Shown piece by piece: positions 1-13,400 of a DNA stretch of 64,000 nucleotides. The position numbers and the translations under genes were made by a program. The stretch spans positions 62,001-126,000 of the forward strand of contig NMRA01000677.1 of the NCBI GenBank assembly GCA_002633005.1. Direction: 5' to 3'. Positions within the stretch are counted from its first letter, which is position 1. The number at the start of each line of letters is the position of its first letter. The stretch comes from Phoronis australis. Taxonomy: Eukaryota; Phoronida; Phoronidae. Under the pieces are notes generated by a model. The model was given only the letters and a program-made list of their open reading frames with translations, did no database searches and was not told where the DNA came from.

Positions 1-3000
1 CAGTAACTCAGCTGCAAAATGTTAGATGTCAGCCAATGTTGGCATTTTCCTATTTTACTGCCTACTAAATCACCTTAATGACTGCAATGAAATCATAAAT
101 GTCGACAAATTGCTCTGAATAATTTTATCTTTGCTGTGGATCTTCAAAAAACATCACCCACCCCTGCGACCATAAATCTTCTAGTTAAGGAGTCCTGCCT
201 AACTTCGGGTGCAACATGAAGGAGCCCTGATGATCAGTAATTCACCAATCAATGTTTTTGCATAATGTATATCAACAATTTGTGGCTTTGATCTGTGGCT
301 TAATTATTGCACTCACTATTTTAACAGACCTTTGATAGCACTCGACTTTTGTTTCAACAGAGAAGGGCCCTTTACTTGCAAACGGAATATTTCTGTATGC
401 TCAAATATTCTAATTACCTTTTAGAACCAGCATTTATCCCTCGAATTTCCAAGACTGGGACATTTCGACCATTTTCCTGGTTTTGTAAAAAATCAACTCT
501 GTCTGTTTAAAAAGTCCATACTTGTGTTGCTATGTCTCGCTAAGTGCATGACAGTGCCCTTTTCTAAACCAGTGACCCAAAACTGGGTGCTGAAAATGTC
601 ATCTGTTCCACTTTTGTCACATGGCGCCTTCCCCTGTCTGGCTAATCACTGCAACCTTGGTTTAGCTTTATGTGTTAATTGCTGTGAGCTAATCTAATTA
701 CTCCATGTATTGATCTGTGACTCATGCATAGTAGTGGCTCTATACTCACTGTACATAGGGATGTGGTGATGTGTACTAACTTCTTGAATAATTTTGGCGA
801 TACACAAATACACAGCCACCACCCTGTAAACATAGTGCCTCACTTATCAACCAGGCTACCTGCACAAACACACAGTCACCACGCTTGTAAACACAGTTCC
901 TTCCTTATCAAATCAGCTTCCCAGATCGCTCACAGATCGATTGCTCACGGACCTCCAACGAAGCTGCTGGACTAGCAAATTACAGTTTCAACACCCTAAA
1001 AAATGTGCCCAAACTTGCGGTTGCGGAACAGTGGACACAAACTCCATGTCCGTGTACTGTCAGTCCATGAACGGTGGGTGTGAGTCCGTTGCTGTATTTC
1101 GTGGGTGTGTAAGCCGTATTTTGTGAATCTAGCATTGGTTTTTGACGGTCGGTAAGGGGTGTCAGGTAGTCGGTTTGCCATGTTCAGTAATGAGGAACTA
1201 AGTTTATGAGTGCGGTAGTCGTGTTGTTCGCGTAGCCTAGGTGTTGTCTATAACATTTGACTTTTGGATTCAACATAATTGGCTGCCATTGTTACCAAGG
1301 ATCAAATTTCTTGAATAATTATTAATTGTAGTCCCATAACATGCACTATATATATATTTCTAAAACCTGCAATGATTACCAAAATTTCTGGGATGTTTGA
1401 AATCGTGTGGTTGTGTTTTCAAAAAAAATCTTAATTTTTCTCTGAGATAGCTCCAATTTCCACATACACACTTTTTCGCTTGAAACTTGAACATTCTATT
1501 TCTTTACTCTGTTAGCTCGAAAGCATGTCTAGCAGTTTCTTTTAGGCCTTTTTGCCCGAGGACGCGGCTGAAATGAAGACGTCAACATTCCTTGAAAAAA
1601 TGGAAGTCTTGAATTCTATTAGCTGTTAGGCAGGGGTTGTTGCACACAGTAGAGAAAATGTTTGTGCTGTGTATTACTTGAGGAGTTACGGGGATGATTG
1701 GTTGACTTCCTGTTACTGTTCTGTACAGTCTGGTGTGCAAAATTTTTCATCACTGGCAACTCATGGAGGTTTTGAGTGACCACAGTTTTCTGCTGGCCGA
1801 ACATTTGCAACTGCCTCCAAAACAGCATGCTGGTGCTGCGTTTTGGATAATTTTTGGTGGTGCTCCTCGGGCCCCCATGGAACAGTACATACAACTCTGG
1901 TAGTTTTGTAGGCTTATACTGAACATTATCCTGTTTGAACGTCACATGACTTGCAGAGTTTTTCTGAATGAAACTTGCTTATGTTGATGCACGTCTTCCA
2001 AATTTTGACAGTTTCTCTTCAGTTGTCCTGACTTTTATGCTGCTTTCCAACCAACATTGCAACTCTCCTGTTTTGCCTTTTCAGTCAGTGTGAAAGCTTA
2101 ACTCACCGATTTAAACATCTATTGCAATCCCTCCAAATAAGTTGATTAAACTGCGCGAGTTGTGCCACTCCCCTCTAGTAGAAAAGATTAACGCCACGCT
2201 GATGGGAGTAATCCAGAGTGCGAATGGCGCCTTCTTGTGTTAAACCTCTAGAGCTAGTGGTAACCCATTTACCCAGGTGTCACTACCGAAGAGGGGTCAG
2301 TGGGAAAGATGAGCAATGGAGTTTCAGCAGAACGGGAGATTTGATAATGGGAAAGCGATATAAAGCTGATAAACGTTATCCTCTTTCAGAAAATGTAAAT
2401 TGAATTCTGTTCTTGGACACGGAAATTTTGAGATTTTGGCAATTCTTAATGTTAGTATCCTTTATTAAGAAACTGTGATTGATTAGTTTCCATATCATAT
2501 GATAATTTAAAAGTTTTAAAAGAACTTGATGCGAGTTCAATGTTTGATATGTCAAAATAATCCCTCTGTTTTGTCCGATCATTCACAAGTTAAAAGGTTA
2601 ACTTCTAGGTGAACTTTATCTGCAGCTGTGTATCATATTGTTTATTGAAATTCACACTTGATGGCAGTTATTTCTGTATTTTGCCTTATCTTATCTCATT
2701 GTGAATACACCTTGCAAGACCAGCAAGTTTCATATTCGGTGGAACTGGAGTTTTCTCCCCTCTCAACTGGAATTTTATCTTGCGTTTTCTGCTCTGACAT
2801 GAGTCAAAATTCAAGTAGTTGCCTTAATCTTTTCACTTGAAGTGTGATAGATTGCCATTGTGCAAGACATCCTGCTGTGTGTTGCCAGTGGTAGCCCAGT
2901 GGGGTGGCTAGATAAGAGATGAGTTCTGAGTGAAAACATGAAAACATGTTTCTGATGACTTATGAGCTGAAAATTGACCCACTATTGCCATATCTGTGAG

Positions 3001-4291
3001 TGAAGTGATTGTTTTACTTTTCAGCATAATATATCTCCAGAAATCTCAAGTTCAACTAAATGTTTGTCTTCATTGTCCAAAATAGGAAAATAAGCTACGA
3101 AGCTGAGCTGCTCTGGGATTCGTGCATTTATGTAAAACCATGCTTGCATCCAACACTAACTCTCAATTATTCATTCTGTATATCCAAAAAGCACAAAAAT
3201 AGAAAAATATCTCAGTTACTTTTTATATATAACTATTTCCCTTAATTAGCACAGTTGAATAAGCCTTCTATTTTCTCAGCTGTAAAAGCACCTGATGACC
3301 TACTCTAAAATATAACTTTTCCCAGTAACAGGCCATCTGTGAAAGTTTCACAGAACTTTAAAAAGTCAAACGGTCCCTTCGGCAACAAAATAAATACCAC
3401 GAAATTGACCTTATTAACTTTCTCAACAAGTTAAATATGGGACTAGAGAAATGTCGGCATGAACTGTGAAGCTAACTTAAGCATTCACATAAGTGTAATT
3501 CTCTACGTATTTCAAAATTAATTAAATATATTTTTATGATAGTCGGCGTGTGTATGTGTGCATGTGTGAAATGAGCTGAAACGCTAATAGTTGGCAACGG
3601 GTGATAGCTAATTGTCTTTTTTCGGGGGTTTGTTACAAATTGAAAGTACATGGTCACACCTTCATAGTGGTAATTAACATATTGACAGACAGGAATTGCA
3701 GTTGTCGTAATTTAACTAATGAACGGGTGATGAGTGTGGTGGTTTTTTGGTGTACCAGCTCGGGATATACCGGTAGTACAGGGGCACAGCACTAATCCTC
3801 GTTGGCAAGTAATCAGGCTCCACGTCAATAAGAGTTGTTCTGCATGTGAAGATGAGGTGAATTGAGGAAAGTTACACGAATAATGCGAAAAAGCAAAATC
3901 ATCCAAGACTGCAAATTCACATGCGTGAAAGAGTAGTGTTTTTTTCTACTAAGCTCAGGAGCTTAGTAGTGTACCCTAGAAAAATGTCAGCCACTTGATT
4001 GGTAGGTGCGTGTTGTTCGAGTGTTGTATTGTGAAACAGAATTCACTTTTTCTGTTGTACGAACGAGCATCTCACCTTAAGTGCATCGGGAATGTCTTGT
4101 GTCTATGGATGGCAGCGCTGTTATAATGAAAACCAACAGAGTATGTCTTGTGTTCCATTCGTGCATTTTGTGCTTCTTGGTTAAACTTGTGTGAATGTTC
4201 TGAAGTCTAGTTTCATGCCAAGTGATTTAAGACTTAAAATACAAGTTGATCGAGTTATTGTATGTACATTTTGCGAATTCGTTTCTTTCAG
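1..4291. other. Sequence upstream of the first certain PTK7 exon
   Basis: No exon can be supported apart from the speculative one near 4143-4179. There is an imperfect 60-base duplication at 801-921 and a CpG-richer stretch at about 1000-1250 that could be regulatory. The rest is AT-rich and is either PTK7 intron or upstream sequence. Confidence 0.5.
4143..4179 (+). CDS. PTK7: Candidate PTK7 signal-peptide exon (speculative)
   Basis: An ATG at 4143 (another lies in frame upstream at 4092) opens a short hydrophobic frame, MSCVPFVHFVLLG. It ends in phase 1 at a GTTAAA donor (4180), the phase needed by the Ig exon at 4292. The join would give a signal-peptide-like start running into ISPSVAV, similar in layout to the human leader. 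The donor is weak and the intron would be only 112 bases, much shorter than the other PTK7 introns. A rival reading uses the better GTATGT donor at 4142 from the ATG at 4092, but that has no hydrophobic stretch. Confidence 0.25.
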
Positions 4292-4424
4292 GGATTTCAC
4301 CGTCAGTAGCTGTTCGTAAGCAGCGAAGCTCTACAGCCATGGTGCACCATGCCAACTTAACGCTTAAGTGCGTTTCTCGCGGCAACCCTGACCCATCAGT
4401 TCAGTGGTACAGAAACAAAATAAC
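4292..4424 (+). CDS. PTK7: PTK7 exon: first visible Ig domain, N-terminal half
   Basis: Acceptor TTTCTTTCAG, donor GTAAGT. It enters in phase 1 and leaves in phase 2. It encodes the first Ig cysteine (LTLKC) and the core tryptophan (VQWYRN). It matches either human Ig1 or Ig2; with the next exon it forms one complete Ig fold. Confidence 0.9.
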
Positions 4425-7400
4425 GTAAGTTTTAAAATTAAAAACAGACTTTTTTTGATGGTCTGTTCCATAAGCCTTTAACTGTCTTTTAAGTATGACT
4501 GTATCAGTAAAAATCATTAGTTGTTATGTTACAGTAAAAGTTTTCCAGTTTGGGATAGTCTCTAGAATTCGGAACACTGAAATTTGGCATTCATCATATG
4601 TCTCTGCTTGATGAATATGAGGGTCACAATTGAAACGTTAGACTCACGCCATTGCGGGGAAACGGGATGTCCCAAGGTAATAACCATATTATCTGAACAC
4701 CGCTCAGTACAGCTTAAACGTGTCTGTACCTATGGTGGTACCCATAATGGTTACATCCTCTGCACCTATTCCTGAACATCTTGATTCATAAAGAGTGTAC
4801 CTTTCATACCACTATGCTGTGAACAGCTTGTCATTTCCTGGGCTGTAGCTGATTTGTCTTAAAAGCGATGTCTTAGAGATTGACTTATTAACTTACATAG
4901 TTACAGTAAAAAGTCCTCAATTTGGGACAAAAATAATTGCTGAAATTACCATATTACCACATTGTTGCAAATGTTCAAAATTTTACATAATGTTGTTTAT
5001 TTTTACACCGTATACACCATGCCAGAAGCAAAGTAAATTTTCCTGAACGGTTACTTTTGTTGAGAAACATATGTCTGAAATTGAATAATTTTTACGGTAA
5101 TTGGTGAAGTCATAATCTCAAAATACCTTTTATTGTTTTGAGGTCTCCTTACATCAAGACTGCCAAGATGCCATCGTCGCGGATAGTTCATAGTCATTGA
5201 ATATGGTCATTTGAAATCTGTGTCAAATCTTAACTTTACATGATTGTCAGTTCTCAATGTCGTTCAATCGGAGTTGTGCAGCATGAATTTTGTTTCCCAT
5301 AAAACTGGCATAAAGTCACACATCATGTTATGGTATCTATGATTGGGCAGACATAAATGAAAGCTATGAAACCAGTTAATAGCCCAAATCTCCAGTGGTG
5401 CAAGAAGTCGCATATGTTCTTGATCTAGACTGGTTAACCAAGGATGATAGCGTTAATTTATAGAATTTGATCTCGATTCTTGAATGAGACCTGTATGTCT
5501 CCTGGAATTAGCGCGACTGGCATAAACTGAAACAGTTGTTAGCACTCAAGATGAAGTGTATAGAATTCATGCATACTGGAAAGTTCCCGAGGGCTTCTAG
5601 CATCATGGTCTTCCGCTCATCGAATGGAATTAAAGATATCGTTTATTAGTTAATGTTGTTGAACTCACTGGAAACCTTTTTTGTCCCAATTTTGCAAAAT
5701 AAATGGAATTCCTCTCCATTGCCTAGGTGAACAGCTTATGGTTGGAATAACTATCAGTTTTGTCTGCTAATAATGTAACATTTACAAGTTAGCATTTGGC
5801 ATTTAGCAAAATTAATTGGCTTGCCAAATGAAAAAGCCTCCCCTAAGGCTTTGAAGGTTTACCTGTTAAGACGCATGGCGGAACGCGTTAATTGTAAGAT
5901 TATTCTGTCTCGTTATTGGGGAGCGTTGTCTTATGCAGAGGGAAAAATGTGGTAAAATTCCCCCTATTTTGGACATAAAGGATAGTCAGAAACATTTTTT
6001 TATTCTTCAAAGAATTATAAAATTTTTGTGAATAGCCGCAATTTCTCAGAATTATTGTCATGGGAGCTATAGTGTAGATTTTTATAAATTCTGTAGCATG
6101 TATTTGGTGTTACTTATCTTCATTAAAAAATGAAAGCATAAAATTCCTCTAGTCGGCCATATTGTGTCTTAAATTGATGCAATTTTACCATACACTTTGA
6201 CCACTCAAATCTAGGAAGTTCACAATGTATGAAGTTAAAATGAAATATACTTAAACGTTTATCCAAATATCACATTTTTTATTCAATGTTTTAGAATATT
6301 CCCAAGTTCCAAGTTCCGCCTCAGCCAAGACCGCCTAAGAATACTCAAGGCAACTTCATCCGACAATGGTGTCTACTCTTGTCTTGCGCGCAACCCTGCT
6401 GGCGAAGTGGACAGCTTGAACAATTTTATACTCAACATCAGAGGTGGGTTATTCTTTTGTGTTCAATCCATAATTCACTGCTGCTGTANNNNNNNNNNNN
6501 NNNNNNNNNNNNNNNNNNNNNNNNNNNNNNNNNNNNNNNNNNNNNNNNNNNNNNNNNNNNNNNNNNNNNNNNNNNNNNNNNNNNNNNNNNNNNNNNNNNN
6601 NNNNNNNNNNNNNNNNNNNNNNNNNNNNNNNNNNNNNNNNNNNNNNNNNNNNNNNNNNNNNNNNNNNNNNNNNNNNNNNNNNNNNNNNNNNNNNNNNNNN
6701 NNNNNNNNNNNNNNNNNNNNNNNNNNNNNNNNNNNNNNNNNNNNNNNNNNNNNNNNNNNNNNNNNNNNNNNNNNNNNNNNNNNNNNNNNNNNNNNNNNNN
6801 NNNNNNNNNNNNNNNNNNNNNNNNNNNNNNNNNNNNNNNNNNNNNNNNNNNNNNNNNNNNNNNNNNNNNNNNNNNNNNNNNNNNNNNNNNNNNNNNNNNN
6901 NNNNNNNNNNNNNNNNNNNNNNNNNNNNNNNNNNNNNNNNNNNNNNNNNNNNNNNNNNNNNNNNNNNNNNNNNNNNNNNNNNNNNNNNNNNNCCTCCTAA
7001 GTCTGCTATGGTTAATTACAGTACTAGACTAACTTGTAAAGTCATATGTGGGCAAAACCTAAATACTCTTACTTAAGTGTATAAACCAGCGTTGAAGAGG
7101 TATGGAACGAAATAAACAGACTAAATTGCAAGATTGAAAGTGGTTCTCTGCCACTGAAACAGAATTCAACATGCCCACCAAGTATTTTTTTTTTGTTTGT
7201 TCTTAAAGATTTTTAGTTTTTGTTGACATCAAAAGCATTTGGTATGGCAAGATGTAGATGTAGAACATTTCCTTTTATGGAAATTGTGACCTTTGACCTC
7301 AAGCATCTTAAAGCAACTGGCTGTGAGCACATGCACGCATTCATCATAAGTGGGAGAGAGATTTGAAACTCCGTGGTAATCACAGTTTTTCCTTCGCATG

Positions 7401-10400
7401 CATTTCAAAAATCGTGAATTTTGTGATTTTTTCTGGAACTTTCCTCTCAGAGGAAACTAATTTACTCTGTACTAGACGTTGCGTGATGTACTTTCGTCAG
7501 GAATTCTTTTAAATACTTTTTTGACCTTTTGCGTTCCACTTATCTTTAAATCAAAAATACCTATTTATTTAGACTACGTATTGATATAAAACAGATCTCA
7601 AATTGTTCCTGAAGTGAAAAATGGTTTCTGGTTTGGAAAAAAATGACAGTTTGTTATTGCTTGATGGCGGGTGCCTAAAGTGACCAACCGTGACATGGAA
7701 GTTTTAGAACCTGGTTTCAACCAATCATGAACTTCCATTCTTTGCAAGCTTAGAAATCTCCTCAAATTTGAACTATTTGAGGCCAATATTTATGTAATGG
7801 AAGGTGATCAAAATCAGAAGTTAGTGTTTGTCACTTGTGATGGAAGGCCGGAATATAGCCACTGGTATCTAAAAGTGAAACATTGAAAATTTAGATGTCT
7901 TCGAGTCTGTTTTATGAAAAGAGACTAAAGACTTTAGAAATTTGGTCTTGCGTTCCACACAACCATTTCTGACAAATCGTTAAATCTCACTTGAGGAAAA
8001 TTGCAAAGTCCCCGAGAATATGCACGTCACTGATAGTTTCTGAGATAATTTTTACAAATTATTTTTAGAGTGTGATGCGCTCATGATTAAAAATAATTGC
8101 AGGCGGTCTGGGGCATATTGTACCTGGTAATCATTGCACTGATCTCCTGGAACCAGTTTAATACCCGAGCTGAGGAGCTATAGACCTGACTCAAGGGTCT
8201 AGCAGTGTGTCCCAGTGAGACTCGAACCTAGGACCTTGAGTAAAGAGACGGACACCTATCTTAGGCCACACTGTAATCATAATTACTTGGATAAACCTTT
8301 CTTCAGCAATTAAGGCACTTTCATGAAACAGACCCCAGGACAGCTCCTAGTTCAGCCGTGATATAAAAATAATTTAATTCACACTCTTACTGGTGTTATG
8401 GGTTAGCAGCCTTTTAACTTTAAACAGTGGGGCATGGACTTCAAAATGATTCGGTGCAGACCAGAATCAAATCTGCTATGTTTTTCCTCATATTGTGCTC
8501 ATTATTTTGTACTGCTGCTTGTACAGCAGAATAGGAAGCTCCCCCCTTTGTCTATCTATTCTCAGATTACCTTCTGGGATAGTCATATTTCTTACTATGG
8601 TATGTAAATCAGGGTGCTGAAGTCTGGCTATGCTTGAATGAAATTGTCTATAAACTGTGGGAGGACTAAAAAAGCTTTTAGACTGTAAAGTACAAATGCG
8701 GGTGTTTTATCTTGGCATTGAGTCTCCAACTGTTTGAACTTGCTTGTCATTCTATGGCTTGGTTCCACATGGCTGGTTGGCTGATGGATTCCTACCGGCC
8801 TGTGTAACTGGTGTGTTGACTGCAGGCAGGCCCGTCTGTCTGCCATAATGACAATGTGAGGAATAGTGCTGTCATCACTGATGTGAGTCTAAACTCAATG
8901 TTATGGACTTGTCTCCAGTCTTTTTCACACCACACCCTCTTGTGGTGCTTGCTTGTAAATCTTCATCAGATAACAGATAGGAAATTGGCCATACGCTTGT
9001 ATAGACACTGCCCTGGGTCAAATCACTATACTTGAAACTAACTCTAAAATTGACCAACTGCAAGCCAAGATTATATGTACTTAAATCACGAATCACGCAA
9101 TGTGATTCAAGTTTCAAGGAGTCTAGTCCTGAGTACAGAGGCCATCCACTGGACCCAGAATGAAATATTTCAAGTGTATGTAAAAAAACAGTCTTCTCAC
9201 TGTGAGCGGATCTAAATCGCTGGCAAGTTTGAGGAGTGCAGACGCTTCATCACACTTCCTAAGTGCATATTTCTTTCACAAATGTTTTTAAACATTGAAT
9301 GAGGCCACTGCGGATGTGATCAAACACCATGTGAATCGGCAAGTTATTAAACGAAGCCCTGACATAAGGCTGTCAAACCAGGCCATTCTTTTTTCATTCC
9401 AAACTTGATTAATAGGAATTGCCTTTGAGAAACAGAAGCTTGTCTCTCTTGATTGATATTCCATGAGCCTCTGTAGACTCATTGTTGGCAATTCTGTTGT
9501 GCTGTGGCAGAAATTCAATATCACTTGACTTTCAACTTGTTGTTGGAGTCCAGCTTGACTCAAGTGAGTAAATAGGGGGTGATGTAAGACTTCTCTGATT
9601 AATGCCTTCCAGCCAGTGATTGAAATTGTGCCCATAAATCTTTGAACTGAGTCAGACAGTTGGATTTCCACATTGTGGTCTCAGATGTACAAAGAAGGCG
9701 CATGGATGTGTGTATGAATGGTACTTGTGTCAGTATTAACTGATTGTTGTGTCTTCTGGGAAGCATAAAAATATGATCAATAAACAATATGAGAAACATT
9801 CTGGCCAAAATACTGTAACTGATGTTTGGGTGTACGGTATTAATTTTATTTAATTTTGTACGTCTAAAATTAATCCTTCAAGGCTTTAAAATGTTCCGAA
9901 ATATTTCTTGACAAAAAGAAGAATGTGGAGTGCTCAAAGAATTAGAATGTGTTTTCTGGTCCTTTTTAGAGTAAAATTTTTGTGCAGTTAGAAATTCAGC
10001 TATAGTTTTGGCTAAATTTCTAAGTTATTTTTAGTGTAATGAAGTATAGTCTGTATAATTTCCATAAAGTAGAAAGGTATTTTTTATGAAAAATGCATAG
10101 TTCTTGTAAGGTTACATAAGAGCCTCTGAAAAATGTTCAAATTTGGCAAACTTAGGAACTTGAGTCAAATCTTAGGTGTATGCTTGATCGCATTCACACG
10201 AAACTTTCAGATACTATGCTGTATGCACTGTTCCCCAATATACTGGTAGGAATTGTTTTTAAAATGTCCCATTTTTGCATGATGGACTATCAAGATATGG
10301 TACTTCTATGATTTTCATGACAATGCTAAAAAATTTTTGGTAGTGGATGTTTCATTTTATAGAGCGGCTTTTCGTGAGTAAATGTTGGTGTGTGTGTGTT

Positions 10401-13400
10401 TGTGTGGGAAATATTACAATGTCATTTAGTCCTGTTTTCATCATAAATATCATGTTTGTTGGTACATTTGGTACATATGTTTAACAGAAGAAAAATCATT
10501 TAGATTTTATTCTGGTCTTAGATTGGTTTCATTAAGTTAGTTTTCGTATTTCATGATTTTCTACACCTAATTTACTTGCCTTGAGAATGCAATCAACGGA
10601 TAAGCAATTAGCTCAATTTTTGTTTCAATTTCAAGATCAAATGATATTTGCTTAATTTATGATGTTACGCAACTCTAGATGTGGTCATTATCACTTGACA
10701 GAATGACATTTCTCTGTGTTGAAAACTCTTATAGTTTTTACTTTCAGTTGTCGGTGTTGTGTTCCATTTGTCAATAATTCCATCTAATGAACAATATCTA
10801 TGCTAAAAATTCTCCAGTTTGGTCAATCTCTAAATTTGGGACAATGAAATTTCATCGGAATTTTCTTGATTCCGGAAATTAGAACGTTGGCAGTTTTGGC
10901 GTTCATCATATTTTTCAAATGTCGGCATTTTGAATAAACGCAGTCTGAAAATAGGTTCGACAATTCATAAAATCGTAGAAATTAGCCTACAATGCTACAT
11001 TTTCATCTGCTCTGTCATTGTTTGTCATTGAAATGAACACGGATGTGGTTGATCAGCATTTTTGAACTCAGGACAGCTCAGTGGTATTGCTTATTTCTAA
11101 ATTTGGTACAAGCTTCCAACCTGGAACAAAATTAATTTTTCAATCTCCCAAGCTGGCGAATTTTAACTGTAAAGCATCCTTGAAGTGAGTGACAGTATGC
11201 ACATTTGTAATCTGAGCTCGGTTCACATTCGTTGGCTTTTTATATTGTATAGTAATGTGTTTGGTTTCATTTTAAAATCGCGTGTGTGCAACACTAATTA
11301 GGTCAAGCAACACTAATTAGGTCGAGCCAAAATCACTTACTTCAAATTTGTATCAATCAAATTAGCAGTGGTGAATCATCACGTTTTAAACAAGTGATGA
11401 AATCCATGCGCTCCACAGTTTTATTTTGTGCAATTGGGTTGGCCAACTCGCCATATTTAAGAATCAAAACAAAGGGTTCCACGTCAAAACATGAACCAAC
11501 AGTGTTTTTTAAAGACGGTGCTTCCTGGGGCTTTAAATGAATATCCACCGTTTGCGTTAAGAAATTTTATTGGCGGATTTTGCCACTCCTGTTCATTGCC
11601 TCACTTCAAAGTGCGGTTATTATCTTCTTAATTTCGCACTAAAATAATTGCCAAGATGATCATTTTTCAATTTTTTAAGAGTTGATCACATTTTTGCAAA
11701 TAATGAGAGCTTATGAAATTTCATACTTTATGACATCAACATGCTGTAATCCACGCTTGTAATAGACTACAGTTTCCTTAATCGTTACTTTTGAGGAGAA
11801 ATTTTTAAAAAAAATTAAGTTATCTTCCATATTGTGTGCTAAGTTAATGAAGATTCACCGCAGAAGTATACTGTGAATAAATGTTATTTCTTAAAGTCAA
11901 TGTTTAATTCTATCTTTAGTCATAAAGAGCTATCTAAAATTCACTCTGTCTTCACTTAATTGACTTTACCGATTGTGCCAGGCCAACTGGTCAAGACATC
12001 TGATTGGTCCTCGATGACGACTTCCTGGCAGAAGTGGGGAAATCAATCAACCGCAGCCTCTACCTCTTTCCCTTTGATATTTATAGTATAAATAGGATTG
12101 TTCATGTTCAGTAGCAATATAAATAGGATTGTTCATGTTCAGTAACAATATAAATAGGATTGTTCATGTTCAGTAGCAATATAAATAGGATTGTTCATGT
12201 TCAGTAGCAATATAAATAGGATTGTTCATGTTCAGTAGCAATATAAATAGGATTGTTCATGTTCCTTAGCAATGTTCATAAATATGAACGTTGTTTATTC
12301 CAGCCTCCAATGCAGCCTATTTGCTCCAAGATACATTTAAAGACATCTACATCTTGAAGAGAAATTCCCCTGCTATGCTCAACTGTAAATTTGTAAATGC
12401 CGCATTGACTGACTGGTATTTTGGGGATGAAAAATTGTCCAACAATTCCAGGTAAGTTCTTCGTCTCAGTGGGCTTTTAAAAATCTCCATTAACTCTGTT
12501 AGACAAACCGTGTGTTTATAAACAGTGTTTAATTAGTGGAGCCAGGTATTTTGATGCAAAATCCAAACATGGTACCTTTCAATTATACAATGCGTGAACT
12601 ACGGGCCTGTTCTTAACCAAGCCTCTTATGTTGTTACAAAATTTAAGTTTTCTGTGATTTTTAAAATCTGACATAAAGCGTAATGCCTAATGCACCAGTA
12701 ACTAATAACCTATGTTCAAATGTGCAATTGCACCAGGAATAAGACGATCTACGGTAATATAAATGAAGGACAGAATTGAACCAGCATTCACACAATTTGA
12801 CACAAACGTAGTGATTTAACCCCAATTTCTTTGCAACTGTACAAAATAGGTCTGGGCAACTTGCTTAGGACAACTGCCACTTGAAAGAAGCTTTGGCGAG
12901 GAGGGAGTAGTGATCAGTATCACTGCTCTGCAGTGTAGTTCACAAGAGCACTTGCACCCAATCACATGCACCGGAACAATTTTTGTTGTCACCTATGCCT
13001 TCATACCGGAGGCAAACTTGTCCTGTGGATATCCTCCAGATCTGGACATCTCAAGTTGCCCACTGGTGAACTAACATTAGCACAACTGGCTGTTTGAACT
13101 CGGTTTACTAATACATGTGGCATGAGAAGAGGGTGAAAATTGATTCCGCGACCATTGCCTCTGAATTTCACCTTCGATTCCTTAAAAAAATAATCTCGGA
13201 CTAGCAAGCGTCAATTCTGCGGTAGAAATTCCATACCCATTCAATACATGTTTCACAAGTACTTAATACCTGAGTACCAAACTACAGACCCTGACAAATG
13301 GGTTCTCAAATGAGTTTGTCCCCTGTAATTTGATGAGACACAGTCCTGGAATCATTCCCACCCGCTGGTGAGTCTCTGCTATTAGTTTTCATGCTTGGTA

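Larger units (their letters stand above)
6993..12303 (+). other. PTK7 intron, repeat-rich
   Basis: Holds a reversed tRNA-derived SINE (8096-8272), a block at 8628-9808 that is less AT-rich and has several short minus-strand frames of unknown origin, a 19-bp tandem duplication (11288-11325) and the 31-bp minisatellite at its 3' end. Confidence 0.6.

Noticed and set aside
1619-1945. 108-codon minus-strand frame upstream of PTK7
   Set aside because: No recognisable motif and no splice or promoter context; treated as chance.
2661-2840. Short frame with a hydrophobic start (MAVISVFCLILSH) that resembles a PTK7 signal peptide
   Set aside because: The only nearby donor (GTGAAT) is weak, the frame has no Ig-like content, and another candidate lies closer to the first Ig exon.
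12087-12272. Array of regular repeats that might suggest CRISPR
   Set aside because: Units are directly adjacent without spacers and lie in an animal intron; it is a minisatellite.
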